Shown: positions 17,275-26,339, counted from the stretch's first letter. The stretch is 64,000 bases of DNA from Paenibacillus agricola (GCF_011440305.1 NZ_JAAOIW010000002.1:240084-304083), one strand, 5' to 3'. Notes: generated by a model from the sequence alone, not told the origin. Made by a program: numbers and translations.

Positions 17275-17946
17275 CTACCGCTCATTACGCCTTGAATGCT
17301 TGATTAACCCATCTAAATAATACTCCATAGCCAGTAAGGCATGTTTCTTAAAATTCACCCTGTAACCGTCCAACTTATGGTCACCAAGAACCTGATGCAT
17401 AGCTACAGGCAAACTTGCCGCATTGGCATAACCAATAATAATTGCATTTTGTGCTTGAAGCAGTTCAAAGTAGGATTCCGCTGTAAGGACTGGCAGTCTA
17501 TTCGTCAGCAACTGTACGATTTTTCCCAGTAAAGTGAACAACCCTATACTGACTTTAACCATCGTGTCGTAATCGACATTCTTCTCAAGCACTGTGCTCT
17601 TAATCGCAACCAATCGAACAAATACGGAATCTTGATCCAGTATGCTTTCCATTTCGTGGAGAAATAGAATTTTGAATGATTCAAGCGTTATCGTTTCCAA
17701 CGGCAGAAGCATATCCTCGAATCTTGCGAATCGCTTCTCATATTCCTGAAATATAATTTCCATAAAAAGTGATTCTTTTGTTTTATAATATAAAAACAGT
17801 GTTCCTTTTGATACGCCTGCCACTTTTGCGATGTCGCTCATTTTAATGGCTTCAAAAGGCTGCTCCTTGTAAAGATCATAGGCGACACTGACGATAGATT
17901 GTGCTTTATCTGCTTTGGCACGGTCTGTCATAGCCCTTCTTTTCAT
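17275..17946 (-). CDS. TetR-family transcriptional regulator
   Basis: 223 residues from the ATG at 17946 (AGAGGTGAGG upstream). The N-terminal HTH reads IKMSDIAKVAGVSKGTLFLY then YKTKESLF, typical of TetR repressors; the C-terminal helical region should bind a small ligand and dimerise. It is the second gene of an operon, 36 bp after a frameshifted SDR gene. Two near-identical palindromes at the operon promoter (18829-18843 and 18860-18874) are the likely operators, implying autorepression. Confidence 0.88.
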   Translation of the reverse strand: MKRRAMTDRAKADKAQSIVSVAYDLYKEQPFEAIKMSDIAKVAGVSKGTLFLYYKTKESLFMEIIFQEYEKRFARFEDMLLPLETITLESFKILFLHEMESILDQDSVFVRLVAIKSTVLEKNVDYDTMVKVSIGLFTLLGKIVQLLTNRLPVLTAESYFELLQAQNAIIIGYANAASLPVAMHQVLGDHKLDGYRVNFKKHALLAMEYYLDGLIKHSRRNER

Positions 17947-17982
17947 ACCCTCACCTCTAATCATATCCAATTGACTTGAGGT

Positions 17983-18794
17983 CTATTTTATCATGCTCAT
18001 GATCATTTTATCCATGGTTCTGTCACTGAATAATTTTCTCATCAATATGGAAGGTCTGGCCAATTTCCCAACCGCATATCTCGTTTTGGGCTTGTTAGCA
18101 CGAATCGCTTTAACCACAGTATCTGCAATTACGGACGGAGAAGAAGCGGCTCCTGGCTTGTATGATTTTGTATGCATCTTTGCAACAGCCTTTGCCAAAC
18201 CTCGGTATGGCCCATCTCCAGAGTTCTTTAACATGGGCGCTCCTGATACTTGAGCAAACTCGGTCTCAATCGTCCCCGGTTCAATCACTACTACATCGAT
18301 GCCGAAGGGCTTCACTTCCAATCGCAAACAATCCGACCAGCCTTCCAACGCATGTTTACTTGCATGGTACCAAGCGCCGAGGGGAGCGTGAATCTTCCCT
18401 GCAACAGAGGACGTGCTGATAATAGTTCCGCTTCCTTGCTTTCTCATATGAGGAAGGACAAGTTGAGTGACTTTGGCCAGGCCAAACATATTGACTTCAA
18501 ACTGATACCTTGCATCGCTTAAACTTACTTCTTCAACACTGCCATAAAGAGCAAACCCGGCATTATTAAAGAGCACATCAATTTTTCGTTGCTCTTTAAG
18601 AATTTTGTTTATGCATGCCTGAATGTCTTCTTCGTCTGAGATGTCCATTTTCACCGTTATGGCACCCGCTTTTTTAAGATCCTGCATTTGTTCAAGTCGC
18701 CTGGCTGCCGCAGACCTTCAGCAAGCAGTTTTTGGGACGTGGCTTTGCCTATCCCCGATGAAGCCCCTGTTATTAAAATAACTTTCTTGTTCAT
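17983..18794 (-). pseudogene. Short-chain dehydrogenase, frameshifted near the N-terminus
   Basis: Starts at ATG 18794 with GGAGG seven bases upstream: MNKKVILITGASSGIGKATS then QKLLAEG, the Rossmann TGxxxGIG nucleotide site. About 10 bases appear deleted after LLAEG, because the homology resumes one frame over as AARRLEQMQDLKKAG and continues to the end with NNAGFALYG, the SSVAGK region and the catalytic YHASK motif. The long downstream frame alone lacks the NAD(P)-binding start. Either a pseudogene or a sequencing indel. First gene of the operon with TetR. Confidence 0.8.
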
Positions 18795-18828
18795 ATGAAT
18801 ACCTCCGCTACGTTTTTTAACGACATAA

Positions 18829-18881
18829 ATGACCCGGGGTCATTATATAGTAATCATAAATGACTCAGGGTCATTTGTCAA
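18829..18881 (-). promoter_or_regulatory. Promoter with two palindromic TetR operators
   Basis: On minus: -35 TTGACA (18876-18881), 17 bp, -10 TATGAT (18853-18858). Palindrome ATGACCCTGAGTCAT fills the spacer (18860-18874) and ATGACCCCGGGTCAT lies downstream of the -10 (18829-18843). Centres are 31 bp apart, about three helical turns. The layout fits repression by the TetR encoded in the same operon. Confidence 0.85.
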
Positions 18882-19055
18882 TTTTATCTGATACTTTGGT
18901 TATGTCCTGTGATGATGTTCCGATAGACAAGTTTTTCGAGGTAAGGAACCTTGGTTTATAAGAACCTTTCAAACTTTAAATGATCACAGAGAGTTTTTTA
19001 TTGCACACTCCTTTTGTTTCATCTCACCTTCTGTACTTGAAATCCTATGAGAAAA

Positions 19056-19085
19056 GCCACCTTCGTTTTCAATTTCGAAGGTGGC
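19056..19085 (-). terminator. Terminator downstream of the YolD/WYL relics
   Basis: GCCACCTTCG pairs with CGAAGGTGGC; on minus TTTTCTC follows. Nothing else seen between 18882 and 19197. Confidence 0.6.
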
Positions 19086-19197
19086 CATTCATACCAATTT
19101 TTTTGGAGGATAGCTACTGAGAACCCCCTCCGTCCCATTGTTTGTGGAGGCTCTCCCATGTATTTCTATTAAATGTGTATTCCTGGATCGCCATCAA

Positions 19198-19408
19198 TCA
19201 GAAAAGTATAACAGGCAAACAGCTAGCCCGGGCGCTGCGGATCAGCCCGAATATGTTTTCCTGTTCTTCCTCGGTCAGAATGGGCTTTGCGATCCTTAGT
19301 TTATTTCTAGCGTGCTGGTTCAACGCCACCACTTGCACTTGCAACATCATGCGGCTTGATTCCCAGCGACCATTGCTTTCAAGTTTTCTTCTCTTGGCGT
19401 TGCTTCAT
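19198..19408 (-). pseudogene. YolD-like protein relic
   Basis: ATG at 19408 overlaps the stop of the upstream WYL relic (ATGA). It reads MKQRQEKK, then homology continues in another frame as ESNGRWESSRMMLQVQVVAL and PILTEEEQENIFGLIRSA, the YolD-like pattern (WesSRMmLPeH ... L.Eee.E.I...I..A), before a TGA at 19198. At least one frameshift near the N-terminus and loss of the C-terminal half. YolD-like genes usually accompany Y-family polymerases in Bacillales; none is visible here. Confidence 0.7.
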
Positions 19409-19615
19409 GCTGTCACCCTACTCCCGATTGGCTGTATTGCTATTATATTCCCGATCTTAAACACCCGCGGTGCTTTTCGCTGCAAACAATGGGCTTTTAC
19501 GACTCCTTTGTTAACGGATCGGACTTCGGATAGGTCGCTGGGTTAATCGTCCGTCAGCGCCCATGCAGATGATTTCTATAGTACATCCAATGTACTTCTC
19601 CAGCTCCTTCTCCAT
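19405..19615 (-). pseudogene. Frameshifted WYL-like protein, paralogue of 13510-13719
   Basis: ATG at 19615 follows AGGAGG by seven bases. It reads MEKELEKYIGCTIEIICMGA then DGRLTQRPI, closely matching the intact copy; about one extra base after TQRPI shifts the frame, and homology resumes as VVKAHCLQRKAPRVFKIGNI (compare VCAYCFTQKGLRVFRLEQI). Restoring the frame gives about 70 residues, the same as the intact gene. Confidence 0.75.
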
Positions 19616-19806
19616 AACATCGCCTCCTAAAAATAAGAGCTTTTGTTTGTATATTTTGTAGACTAAAATACTAAAATAGTAGATTAACGGCACCGCTAAA
19701 CTACCGGGCCGGTTTGATTAAAAAACGACGATAATTGGAATAAAATAGATGGGTTTGTCCATAATAAAACAGGCTGATCGATTAATGCTTGAAGGAGAAA
19801 ATATCC

Positions 19807-20457
19807 ATGAAAAGAAAGTTCCAATTGTAGATGCTGTTGATTATGTCCCTTGTATTCAGTTTGACACCAATAGAAGCACAAGCCAATGGAAACGATCAAA
19901 CTTGCGTACAATGTTTAAGTCCAACGATAGTGCAGCTCCAAGGAGACTTAAGAAAGCTCTGGATTGACCATACGATATGGACGAGGAGTTACATTGTAAG
20001 CGCCCTTGCAGGATTGGATGATCAAAAGGACGTATTGGCAAGACTGCTTAGAAATCAGCAGGACATCGGAGACGCTATCAAGCCGTATTACGGGGAAGCG
20101 GCAGGCAATAAGTTGGCTGAACTGTTGAAAGAGCACATCCTCCTCGCAGTGAAAGTAGTGGACGCCGCAAAAAGTGGAAATCAAACAGATTTGAAGAAAT
20201 ACAATAAAGAGTGGTACCGGAACGCCGACGATATCTCTAAATTTCTAAGTACCGCTAACCCGAACTGGACGCAGAAAGATCTACAGGATTTGCTGTATGT
20301 GCATTTACAATTCGTTACAGACCAGGTCACCGCAAGGGTTACGAAGGATTGGAAAGCGGATATCCTTGCCTTCGACAAAGGTGAGGACCATATTATCAAG
20401 CTCGCCGACACCCTTACTGAAGGGATTAAGAAACAGTTTCCGGAGAAGTTTAAATGA
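19807..20457 (+). pseudogene. Secreted helical protein with an in-frame TAG at codon 8
   Basis: The ATG at 19807 has GGAGAA seven bases upstream and begins MKRKFQL, then TAG (19828-19830), then MLLIMSLVFSLTPIEAQANG in the same frame. Together these make a normal signal peptide (positive start, hydrophobic core, cleavage after AQA); the part after the TAG alone lacks the positive start and has no good ribosome site. The mature region (about 190 residues) is helical with RKLWIDHTIWTRSYIVSALA and GDAIKPYYGEAAGNKL, a pattern I have seen in uncharacterised Paenibacillus/Bacillus exported proteins. Disabled gene, reinitiation, or stop read-through are the options. Confidence 0.65.
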
Positions 20458-20666
20458 AATGCTATAATGTTCTTGGGAAATGGCATTAAGCTATCGGACA
20501 CGATATAAGCTTTTTATTAAAATCTTGGTGATTAATATAACCGGAATTCCTTGATAGTTAGGGAGTCCCGGTCTACTTTATTATCACTGAACACTAATGG
20601 TTAAGACAGCAATTTTAGACGGATTAGAAGATGCACTAATATGTTTATTTATGTGCAGTAATCAAA

Positions 20667-20713
20667 TAAAAAGCCAGTCTAACACATTATGTTTGTGTTT
20701 TGACTGGCTTTTG
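20667..20713. terminator. Hairpin with A/T-runs on both sides
   Basis: AAAAAGCCAGTC and GACTGGCTTTTTG pair across a long loop; could terminate transcription in either direction. The gap 20458-20666 shows nothing else. Confidence 0.6.
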
Positions 20714-21005
20714 TTTATTGTCGCCAATCTTACCTTCATTGACCAATTTGCTCATTGCCGTGATTGTTGTTTCGATCGGTACCGTTGGATAGAATCGGTG
20801 AAGATATACAAGGTCAATGTAATCCATTTTCAACCGGCGTAGCGACCCCTCGATTGCCCTGATGATGTTCCCTGGACTGCCATCCACGACAGCCGTACCG
20901 CCCTCTCCTCGTCATTACTCGGCCATAGGCTGTACTCATGCCCATGCAGCCCAAGCCTTCTACACTCACTTTTAAAACCTGTGTTCCCAATTGGACTGTT
21001 TTCAT
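20687..21005 (-). pseudogene. Aldo/keto reductase relic
   Basis: From ATG 21005: MKTVQLGTQVLKVSVEGLGC then MGMSTAYGRVM, the typical reductase start. After an internal deletion with frameshift the homology resumes as GNIIRAIEGSLRRLKMDYID followed by LVYLHRFYPTVPIETTITAM and stops shortly after LVNEGKIGD. The catalytic Asp/Tyr/Lys region and the C-terminal half are gone. Confidence 0.8.
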
Positions 21006-21068
21006 TTTTAGTTTCCCTACATCTCGCCAAGTTAATAATTATTTTTGTTCGATTCTAGAGAGAGTCAA

Positions 21069-22055
21069 TCAGGGCCTCTGAGGAATTGTTCCATGAGAAA
21101 TGTGCAGAAAATCCTCACTGATCGTCCAAAGCTTTTCGGCCAACGCTGGATCGATGGCCCAAGAACGGACTCCACGTTGCAGCGTGCTGTCTGCCGATAC
21201 GACCTCCGCGATATCGCCGTCTTCGCAATAGACGCCTCCTTTGCCGTTTAGCATCGGACTGACCGCGCACCATACGGATGTGGCGGCGCCTTGCTCGGCG
21301 GTTTTGAAATCTCCCGAAGACATATAGGTACCGTCTTCGTTCCGTTTAACGCCCCAACCTGCTAAATCCTCATCGCTCAAGTGTCGGACCAAACCCGACA
21401 GAATAGCGCCAGGATGAACCGCAAAAGCGCGCACCCCGTGCTCTCGACCTCGTTTATCGAGCTCAATGGCAAACAACGAGCACGCGGTCTTAGACTCGCC
21501 GTAGGAGACAACCTTGTCGTACGGCCTTTTATTGAAATGCAGATCGTCAAAATTGATCGGTCCTGTCATATGGCCAATCGACGAAAGAGCGACGACCCGA
21601 GCGTTACCCGAACGCTTCAGCGCTTCCCATAAACCTACCGTCAGTTGAAAATGGCCGAGGTAATTCGTCGCGAAATGGGTATCGAACCCACGCTCGTCTT
21701 TAATCGTCGGTGGAAAGCTAACACCTGCGTTCAAAACCAAAAGGTCGAGCGCTCGATTAGAACTCAAGAAGACCGCGACGAATTCATCAATCGAGTCGGG
21801 ATCCACAAGATCGAGCCGGATGACCTCGACATTTTTCAGCGTAGTGAGCACTTCTTTCGCTTTATTGACATCACGGGCACCGACAATGACGGTTGCGCCG
21901 GCTCCAGAAAGCGCGCGTGTTGTTTCTAGCCCGATGCCTCCATGTCCGCCTGTGACGATTGCCACCTTTCCACTTAGGTCTTGTCCAGCCAGCACCTCTT
22001 TAGCGGTTGTTTGGGGTCCGAATTCCGACTGCAACGGTTTTTGTTCGGTTGTCAT
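21069..22055 (-). CDS. Short-chain dehydrogenase/reductase
   Basis: 328 residues, on the long side for the family. Rossmann site VTGGHGGIGLETTRAL (about 34-49), NAG motif LVLNAGVS, and catalytic Ser plus YGESK (Tyr-x-x-x-Lys). The pattern resembles retinol-dehydrogenase-like oxidoreductases; the substrate cannot be told. AAAGGAG precedes the ATG. It is transcribed divergently from a TetR gene, with a palindrome in the 102-bp gap, so that regulator probably controls it. Confidence 0.88.
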   Translation of the reverse strand: MTTEQKPLQSEFGPQTTAKEVLAGQDLSGKVAIVTGGHGGIGLETTRALSGAGATVIVGARDVNKAKEVLTTLKNVEVIRLDLVDPDSIDEFVAVFLSSNRALDLLVLNAGVSFPPTIKDERGFDTHFATNYLGHFQLTVGLWEALKRSGNARVVALSSIGHMTGPINFDDLHFNKRPYDKVVSYGESKTACSLFAIELDKRGREHGVRAFAVHPGAILSGLVRHLSDEDLAGWGVKRNEDGTYMSSGDFKTAEQGAATSVWCAVSPMLNGKGGVYCEDGDIAEVVSADSTLQRGVRSWAIDPALAEKLWTISEDFLHISHGTIPQRP

Positions 22056-22082
22056 AATTTGTTTGCTCCTTTACATTATGTT

Positions 22083-22104
22083 AGACATAAAATATAAAAT
22101 GTCT
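22083..22104. promoter_or_regulatory. Palindromic operator between SDR and TetR
   Basis: AGACAT and ATGTCT separated by ten A/T-rich bases, in the divergent promoter region. Likely binding site of the adjacent TetR protein. Confidence 0.55.
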
Positions 22105-22157
22105 ATATGTATATACTTACAACTGGACAAAGTTTGTAAAGTGTATAAAATGGAGAT

Positions 22158-22709
22158 ATGGACAAGAAAAAGAAACTAGATATTGTTGCGACGGCGTTAG
22201 ATGTGTTCTTCAAGTACGGTTACAAGCGGGTATCGATGAACGAAATTGCGGAGGCTGCAGGCATTTCGCGCCCAGGCCTCTATTTATACTTTAAGAGTAA
22301 GGAGGAAATTTTTAACGCCGCGATTGTTCACCACGGTGACATCCTCATAGAGGAGATTAACAATGGGCTATTGTCCCATCAAACAACAGAAGACAAAATT
22401 TTATATGCCTTCGAAGTATGGGCGATCCGTAATTTCGACGATTCGCTAAACTCGCCGGAATATAAAGAAATAACGGACAGCTCCTACCAGTTTGCCCGGG
22501 AGGCGCTCGACACGAGCTACGGAAAGTTGGAAACCTTGCTGACCGGCTTATTAGAAATGTACCCTGCCACAGCAAGCGGTATTCCTCCAATGAGATTGGC
22601 ACATCTGGTAACAGGCGCTTTGCGCGGCTTTAAAACTATTGCTAAGAACTCTAACGAGCTTCGCCATATGATTCAGGACTTGCTCCGAATCGTCTCTGCC
22701 AGTCAGTAA
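22158..22709 (+). CDS. TetR-family transcriptional regulator
   Basis: 183 residues. HTH at about 20-45: VSMNEIAEAAGISRPGLYLY then FKSKEEIF. The C-terminal part is the ligand/dimer region. TGGACA and TAAAAT boxes lie so close to the ATG that the message may have almost no leader, and only GGAG two bases away serves as a site. Divergent partner of the SDR gene, which it probably represses together with itself. Confidence 0.87.
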   Translation: MDKKKKLDIVATALDVFFKYGYKRVSMNEIAEAAGISRPGLYLYFKSKEEIFNAAIVHHGDILIEEINNGLLSHQTTEDKILYAFEVWAIRNFDDSLNSPEYKEITDSSYQFAREALDTSYGKLETLLTGLLEMYPATASGIPPMRLAHLVTGALRGFKTIAKNSNELRHMIQDLLRIVSASQ

Positions 22710-22756
22710 GGAATAGTCATCGATGTAAGGTTACTCCAAAGCACGATGCAGTATGA

Positions 22757-22793
22757 GGTCAGCCAGTTACACTACTGGTTGGCCTTTTTTATT
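22757..22793 (+). terminator. Terminator of the second TetR gene
   Basis: GGTCAGCCAG TTACACT ACTGGTTGGCC then TTTTTTATT. Confidence 0.85.
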
Positions 22794-22838
22794 AAGTTGT
22801 GTATTTAAGTTGTGTAATCAGTCTGGATGTTTCCAAGG

Positions 22839-22937
22839 TCAAGCGATCGGGAGCATGGGTTGTCCCAGTCGATACAATACGGATCGTGCCCAGTTCTTGA
22901 TAAGCTCCAGCTTTGGCTCTACACTGCTTTTAGTCAT
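22839..22937 (-). CDS. Possible 32-residue small protein or gene relic
   Basis: ATG at 22937, GAGGTG six bases upstream, stop at 22839 (MTKSSVEPKLELIKNWARSV...). The leader GCGAGGTGATGG-ATG resembles that of the WYL gene at 13719. An overlapping frame also looks coding-like (ELGTIRIVSTGTTHAPDRL), so this may be the start of a frameshifted gene. Confidence 0.3.
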   Translation of the reverse strand: MTKSSVEPKLELIKNWARSVLYRLGQPMLPIA

Positions 22938-23454
22938 GACCATCACCTCGCTTTGTTAAATGTCAAAAGAAAAAGCACCGGTTAGGATGCCTTCATCCAT
23001 TTATTTCAAATGTTTCATAAAAATCATCACCCCCTATTGACCTTCACTTCTTCGACAGGAGGCGAGAAATCAACTTTTTATCCAGCCATATAATATTTAA
23101 CATAATCTTTATAAATATTACGTTTATTAATGGTATTCTATAATTACTCCTCTTTGTTTAATTAATGATTAGACCTACATCATAATAATGGTGTGGGTCT
23201 AATTTGCGTTTACTTCTTTGGCTTTTTTTAATCAATGTATTTATCATGCCGCAAATCCTCTAGCCTCTTTCGATCCAAGCCAACCAGACAGGAGCAATAC
23301 CCGCCTAGCAGATTAATGCCCCATTGCAATTTGTAACTTATCCATGCCTCACCACCCTCTCCTTCGCAACCTAGTTTATAGACAAGATAATAATGTTGTA
23401 GACTGGATTAATTGTAGTAACGTAAATAGAGGATAATTAGTTCATTTAAGAACG
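22938..23454. other. A+T-rich intergenic stretch
   Basis: A hairpin TTAGACCTAC ... GTGTGGGTCTAA (about 23168-23203) may be a terminator. Otherwise no gene, RNA or clear repeat seen. Confidence 0.4.
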
Positions 23455-24844
23455 TTTTAAAGCTGAAAGAATCCAGAAGAAAACCTAGGGCTTTACATAA
23501 GGACGAGGTCGAACAGATATACGAGTCCACAACGAACATTCGTGATCGATTGTTGATTCAGCTGTTGTTTGAAACGGGACTACAAAAACATATGAAAGCG
23601 AATAGGTTGCATAATAATCGGCTCGAACAAGAGATTTCCAGCTATCAAGAGCGATTAGTTCATGATGATGGGTCCGTGTCGTTTCACAAAGTAGAAAACT
23701 CCTATTTCATGACTGATAATACTTGGAGTGTAGATGTAATTGGTTCCATAGCTAACTTTCAGGATCAGCGAGACAAATACAAACGATCTAATAAAAACAT
23801 TCGGTTCGAAGTTCAAAACCCGTTGGTTAATCTAAACATCGATAAGGCGGATCGGGAATGGTTGTTTTGGTTGGGAAATCAAAATATCCTAACACAAACT
23901 ATAAGGAGACATGTATAAGGAGACATTATGTGTACGGAGAACAAATAATCAAATGTTCAATTACACACTTTTTAAGGCATATGCATACCACTTTGTCTCA
24001 ACTTATTGATACTCGGGAGGAATGGGATAAAGACCGTTGAGACATCCGAACTTTGTATGATACGTATGGGATTAATTTCAATAAGTCGCATTCTCAATAT
24101 TTTATTTTGTTGACTTCTCGAAAATAAGCACCTCTCAATCCGGAGAAGTGTTAAAATATATATAAAGCAACGTCTTTTAAGCAAAAACAATTTCTCTTGG
24201 TCTACTGCAGCAGTCTATATGAATGTTATTCCTGGGTTCTTAAACTTCATTTGCAACTTAGAGCCATTATGGGATGACTTAAAAGATCTTCAAAGAAGCC
24301 ATATTTCAAAATATATTGAATCGCTTCACCAAAGTGCAAAAAAGCTTACAAAACGTAATTCAAACCCCGAATCGTACATTAAATATAATCTATCTGCTGT
24401 AAGTAAGTTTTTAGATGACATTCAGCGTTATGAATATGACATTGCTCCTAATATAAATACAAGACAACTACTTTTTCCCGAAGACAGACCAAAACGTAAA
24501 AAGAAACCTTACGATCAAATTGATTACACACCGGAATATGTATTAGAACAACTTTTTTCCAATTTATCCAGAGGTTCAACCTTTGGTATGGATAGCATTC
24601 AAGACTGGTTTACGTATTTCAGATGTATTGGGATTTAACACAAGATTGCTTGTTAAGAATCAATGGAAAATACTATATTGAAACTGATATTGAAAAGACT
24701 TGTGAAGGGTCACCGCATTCCAAGCGATGACGAATTAGCTAATATGGTAGCGGCTTTAATAAAAAAATCAATTGAGAATAGCAATGAGGACATCAATCTA
24801 GAAAGGTACGTCTTTATTCAACTTCGTGGTTCAAGAAAAGATTG
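23455..24844 (+). pseudogene. Decayed Tn554-type tyrosine recombinase pair (tnpA/tnpB-like)
   Basis: Several frames carry consecutive recombinase pieces. KLKESRRKPRALHKDEVEQI then TTNIRDRLLIQLLFETGL is a tnpA-like catalytic start. THFLRHMHTT resembles the LRHTHAT motif of its end. Next come DIRTLYDTYGINFNKSHSQY (after a TGA where Trp is expected), VKIYIKQRLLSKNNFSWSTA, MNVIPGFLNFICNLEPLWDD, LFPEDRPKRKKKPYDQIDYT and KTGLRISDVLGL/HRIPSDDELANMVAALI, which follow the order of TnpB-like recombinases. There are at least four frameshifts or stops and the catalytic end is missing. The block 23583-23918 is less certain and may derive from another tnpB copy. Old transposon or integrative element. Confidence 0.75.
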
Positions 24845-25007
24845 ACCGTATTCGAACGGGCAGTTTAACGCAAAACAGGAGGTTGTTGTAACTTAGCAGC
24901 CGTTCTGTAAGGGTAGTTGAAATAGTTTAGAATTGTGTTGAGGACAGACAGACGTAATATAGTAAGAGGGAAACAAAATTTCCTAAAACAAAGGGAGGCA
25001 GGAGAAC

Positions 25008-25838
25008 GTGTCGAACATGGACAAGGAGAACCAGGCTCTGGAGAAAGCGAAAATGGTGTATGAAACAGGCGAGATCATAAGAACCGATATCCTGGCGGGC
25101 CTGGATGCCGAGCGACGGTCGCTGGGCGTGCCGTCTGCCAGCGGTGACGTGGTCGTGGATCGCTCCACGGACGGATCGGAGTGCCGGATCGTGTTCGCCA
25201 GCCTACCGCCGGAGGAAACCGATAACCTGATCCGCTGGGAGCTGGATGCCGCCGTCTCCGGCGGCTATAGCCTGGAGTGGAAGTACTACGGTCACGATAC
25301 GCCAATCGACCTGCCCGAGCGGCTCGTCGCCGCCGGGTTCGAGGCCGAGGATGAGGAGGAAGTGTTGGTCCTGCCATTGAACGAGGCATCGCTGGCTGTC
25401 TTCGGTGACGGCGGCGAGCACGAGATCAGGATCGTCCGAGAAGAGCGCGACCTGGTGGACTACGCCGAGGTGTCCCGCGAGATTGGCAGGCACAACGTGG
25501 AGGAGGAGCGGCGCGCGCTGGCCCTTATGTTGAAGGAGAATCCGGACGAGATGAGCATCCACATTGCCTACGTTGACGGCGAGCCCGTCGCCTGTGGGCG
25601 GGTCTACTTCCGGCCCGGAGGGCCCTACGCCGAACTAGCCGGGGGTCGCACCAAGACCAAACACCGGAGACAGGGACTGTTCACCGCGCTGGTCGCCTCG
25701 CGGTTGCAGGAAGCCCGTGATCGCGGCCGGACGCACGCCTTCGTCGACGCGCTGCCGACCTCCGCGCCGATCCTGCGCAAGCAGGGCTTCCAGTTCGTGA
25801 CTCGGACGCAGCCGTTCGTGTTGGAGCAACCGCGGTGA
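25008..25838 (+). CDS. GNAT-family N-acetyltransferase, G+C-rich
   Basis: 276 residues from GTG 25008 with GGGAGG and AGGAG upstream. The C-terminal half is a GNAT domain: HIAYVDGEPVACGRVYFRPG, AELAGGRTKTKHRRQGLFTA (acetyl-CoA loop RRQGLF) and ILRKQGFQFV at the end. The N-terminal half is a partial second GNAT-like unit. Substrate unknown. The gene is clearly richer in G+C, with G/C-ending codons, than everything around it and sits beside transposon relics, which points to recent horizontal gain from a high-G+C source. Confidence 0.85.
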   Translation: MSNMDKENQALEKAKMVYETGEIIRTDILAGLDAERRSLGVPSASGDVVVDRSTDGSECRIVFASLPPEETDNLIRWELDAAVSGGYSLEWKYYGHDTPIDLPERLVAAGFEAEDEEEVLVLPLNEASLAVFGDGGEHEIRIVREERDLVDYAEVSREIGRHNVEEERRALALMLKENPDEMSIHIAYVDGEPVACGRVYFRPGGPYAELAGGRTKTKHRRQGLFTALVASRLQEARDRGRTHAFVDALPTSAPILRKQGFQFVTRTQPFVLEQPR

Positions 25839-25870
25839 GCGCCGACGCTGATTGGGCAGAAAAGAGCAAG

Positions 25871-25999
25871 ATGAGTAATATGTGCGGGAACAAAATAAAG
25901 ATTACATGCAGAAATTGTGGCAATGAATTACCAGATGGAAGTTTATTCTGTACCCAAACAGCCAGTCAGATATTTTATAGGTACTTGGAAAGCCTTTAG
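25871..25999 (+). CDS. Small zinc-ribbon-like protein, probably truncated
   Basis: 42 residues; CRNCGNELPDGSLFC is a zinc-ribbon start (CxxCG...FC) but the last Cys is replaced (CTQTA). Weak ribosome site. Probably the N-terminal stub of a zinc-ribbon membrane protein. Confidence 0.4.
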   Translation: MSNMCGNKIKITCRNCGNELPDGSLFCTQTASQIFYRYLESL

Positions 26000-26339
26000 C
26001 TGCATAGAGTTCATGAGGCTCAAGCATGCGCATGCCGATATCCACGATTTGATAAAGTGTCCCTTTGATCCGGTTTAGCTATTGAGATGGCTAGTACTAA
26101 GCAATTGTAGAGTTTATGCGGAAGTGATGAATCAACAAAACGAAAAGGAGCTTTGCCACTGAAGTACGGTGGCAAGCTCCTTTTTGAGTTACACTGCGTT
26201 ACCGTCAATAGTGAATACCAGCTACATCGAGTCGAGCTTGAAAATAACTTCAACCTGATCGTGATAAATGAGACATTATCGACGTAAACGCAAAAGGGTC
26301 CGACTCCATTGAGGAGCTCGGACCCTTCTCATAACGACC
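26000..26339. other. Intergenic region with two terminators
   Basis: Hairpin 1 at 26143-26186: AAAAGGAGCTT...GCCAC paired with GTGGCAAGCTCCTTTTT. Hairpin 2 at 26286-26329: AAGGGTCCGA/TCGGACCCTT, which on minus ends the SLH-protein gene with TTTTGCGTTT. No gene seen. Confidence 0.7.

Noticed and set aside
19142-19546. 134-codon plus-strand frame
   Set aside because: Lies antisense to the YolD and WYL relics, whose homology is on minus.
20814-21030. Two overlapping minus-strand frames taken as separate small genes
   Set aside because: Both are frames of one decayed aldo/keto reductase.
23260-23400. Coding-like minus-strand stretch (GGYCSCLVGLDRKRLEDLRH)
   Set aside because: No usable start codon or ribosome site and no known family.
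25075-25829. Several antisense frames across the acetyltransferase gene
   Set aside because: Expected by-product of high G+C content; only the plus frame has GNAT motifs and a ribosome site.
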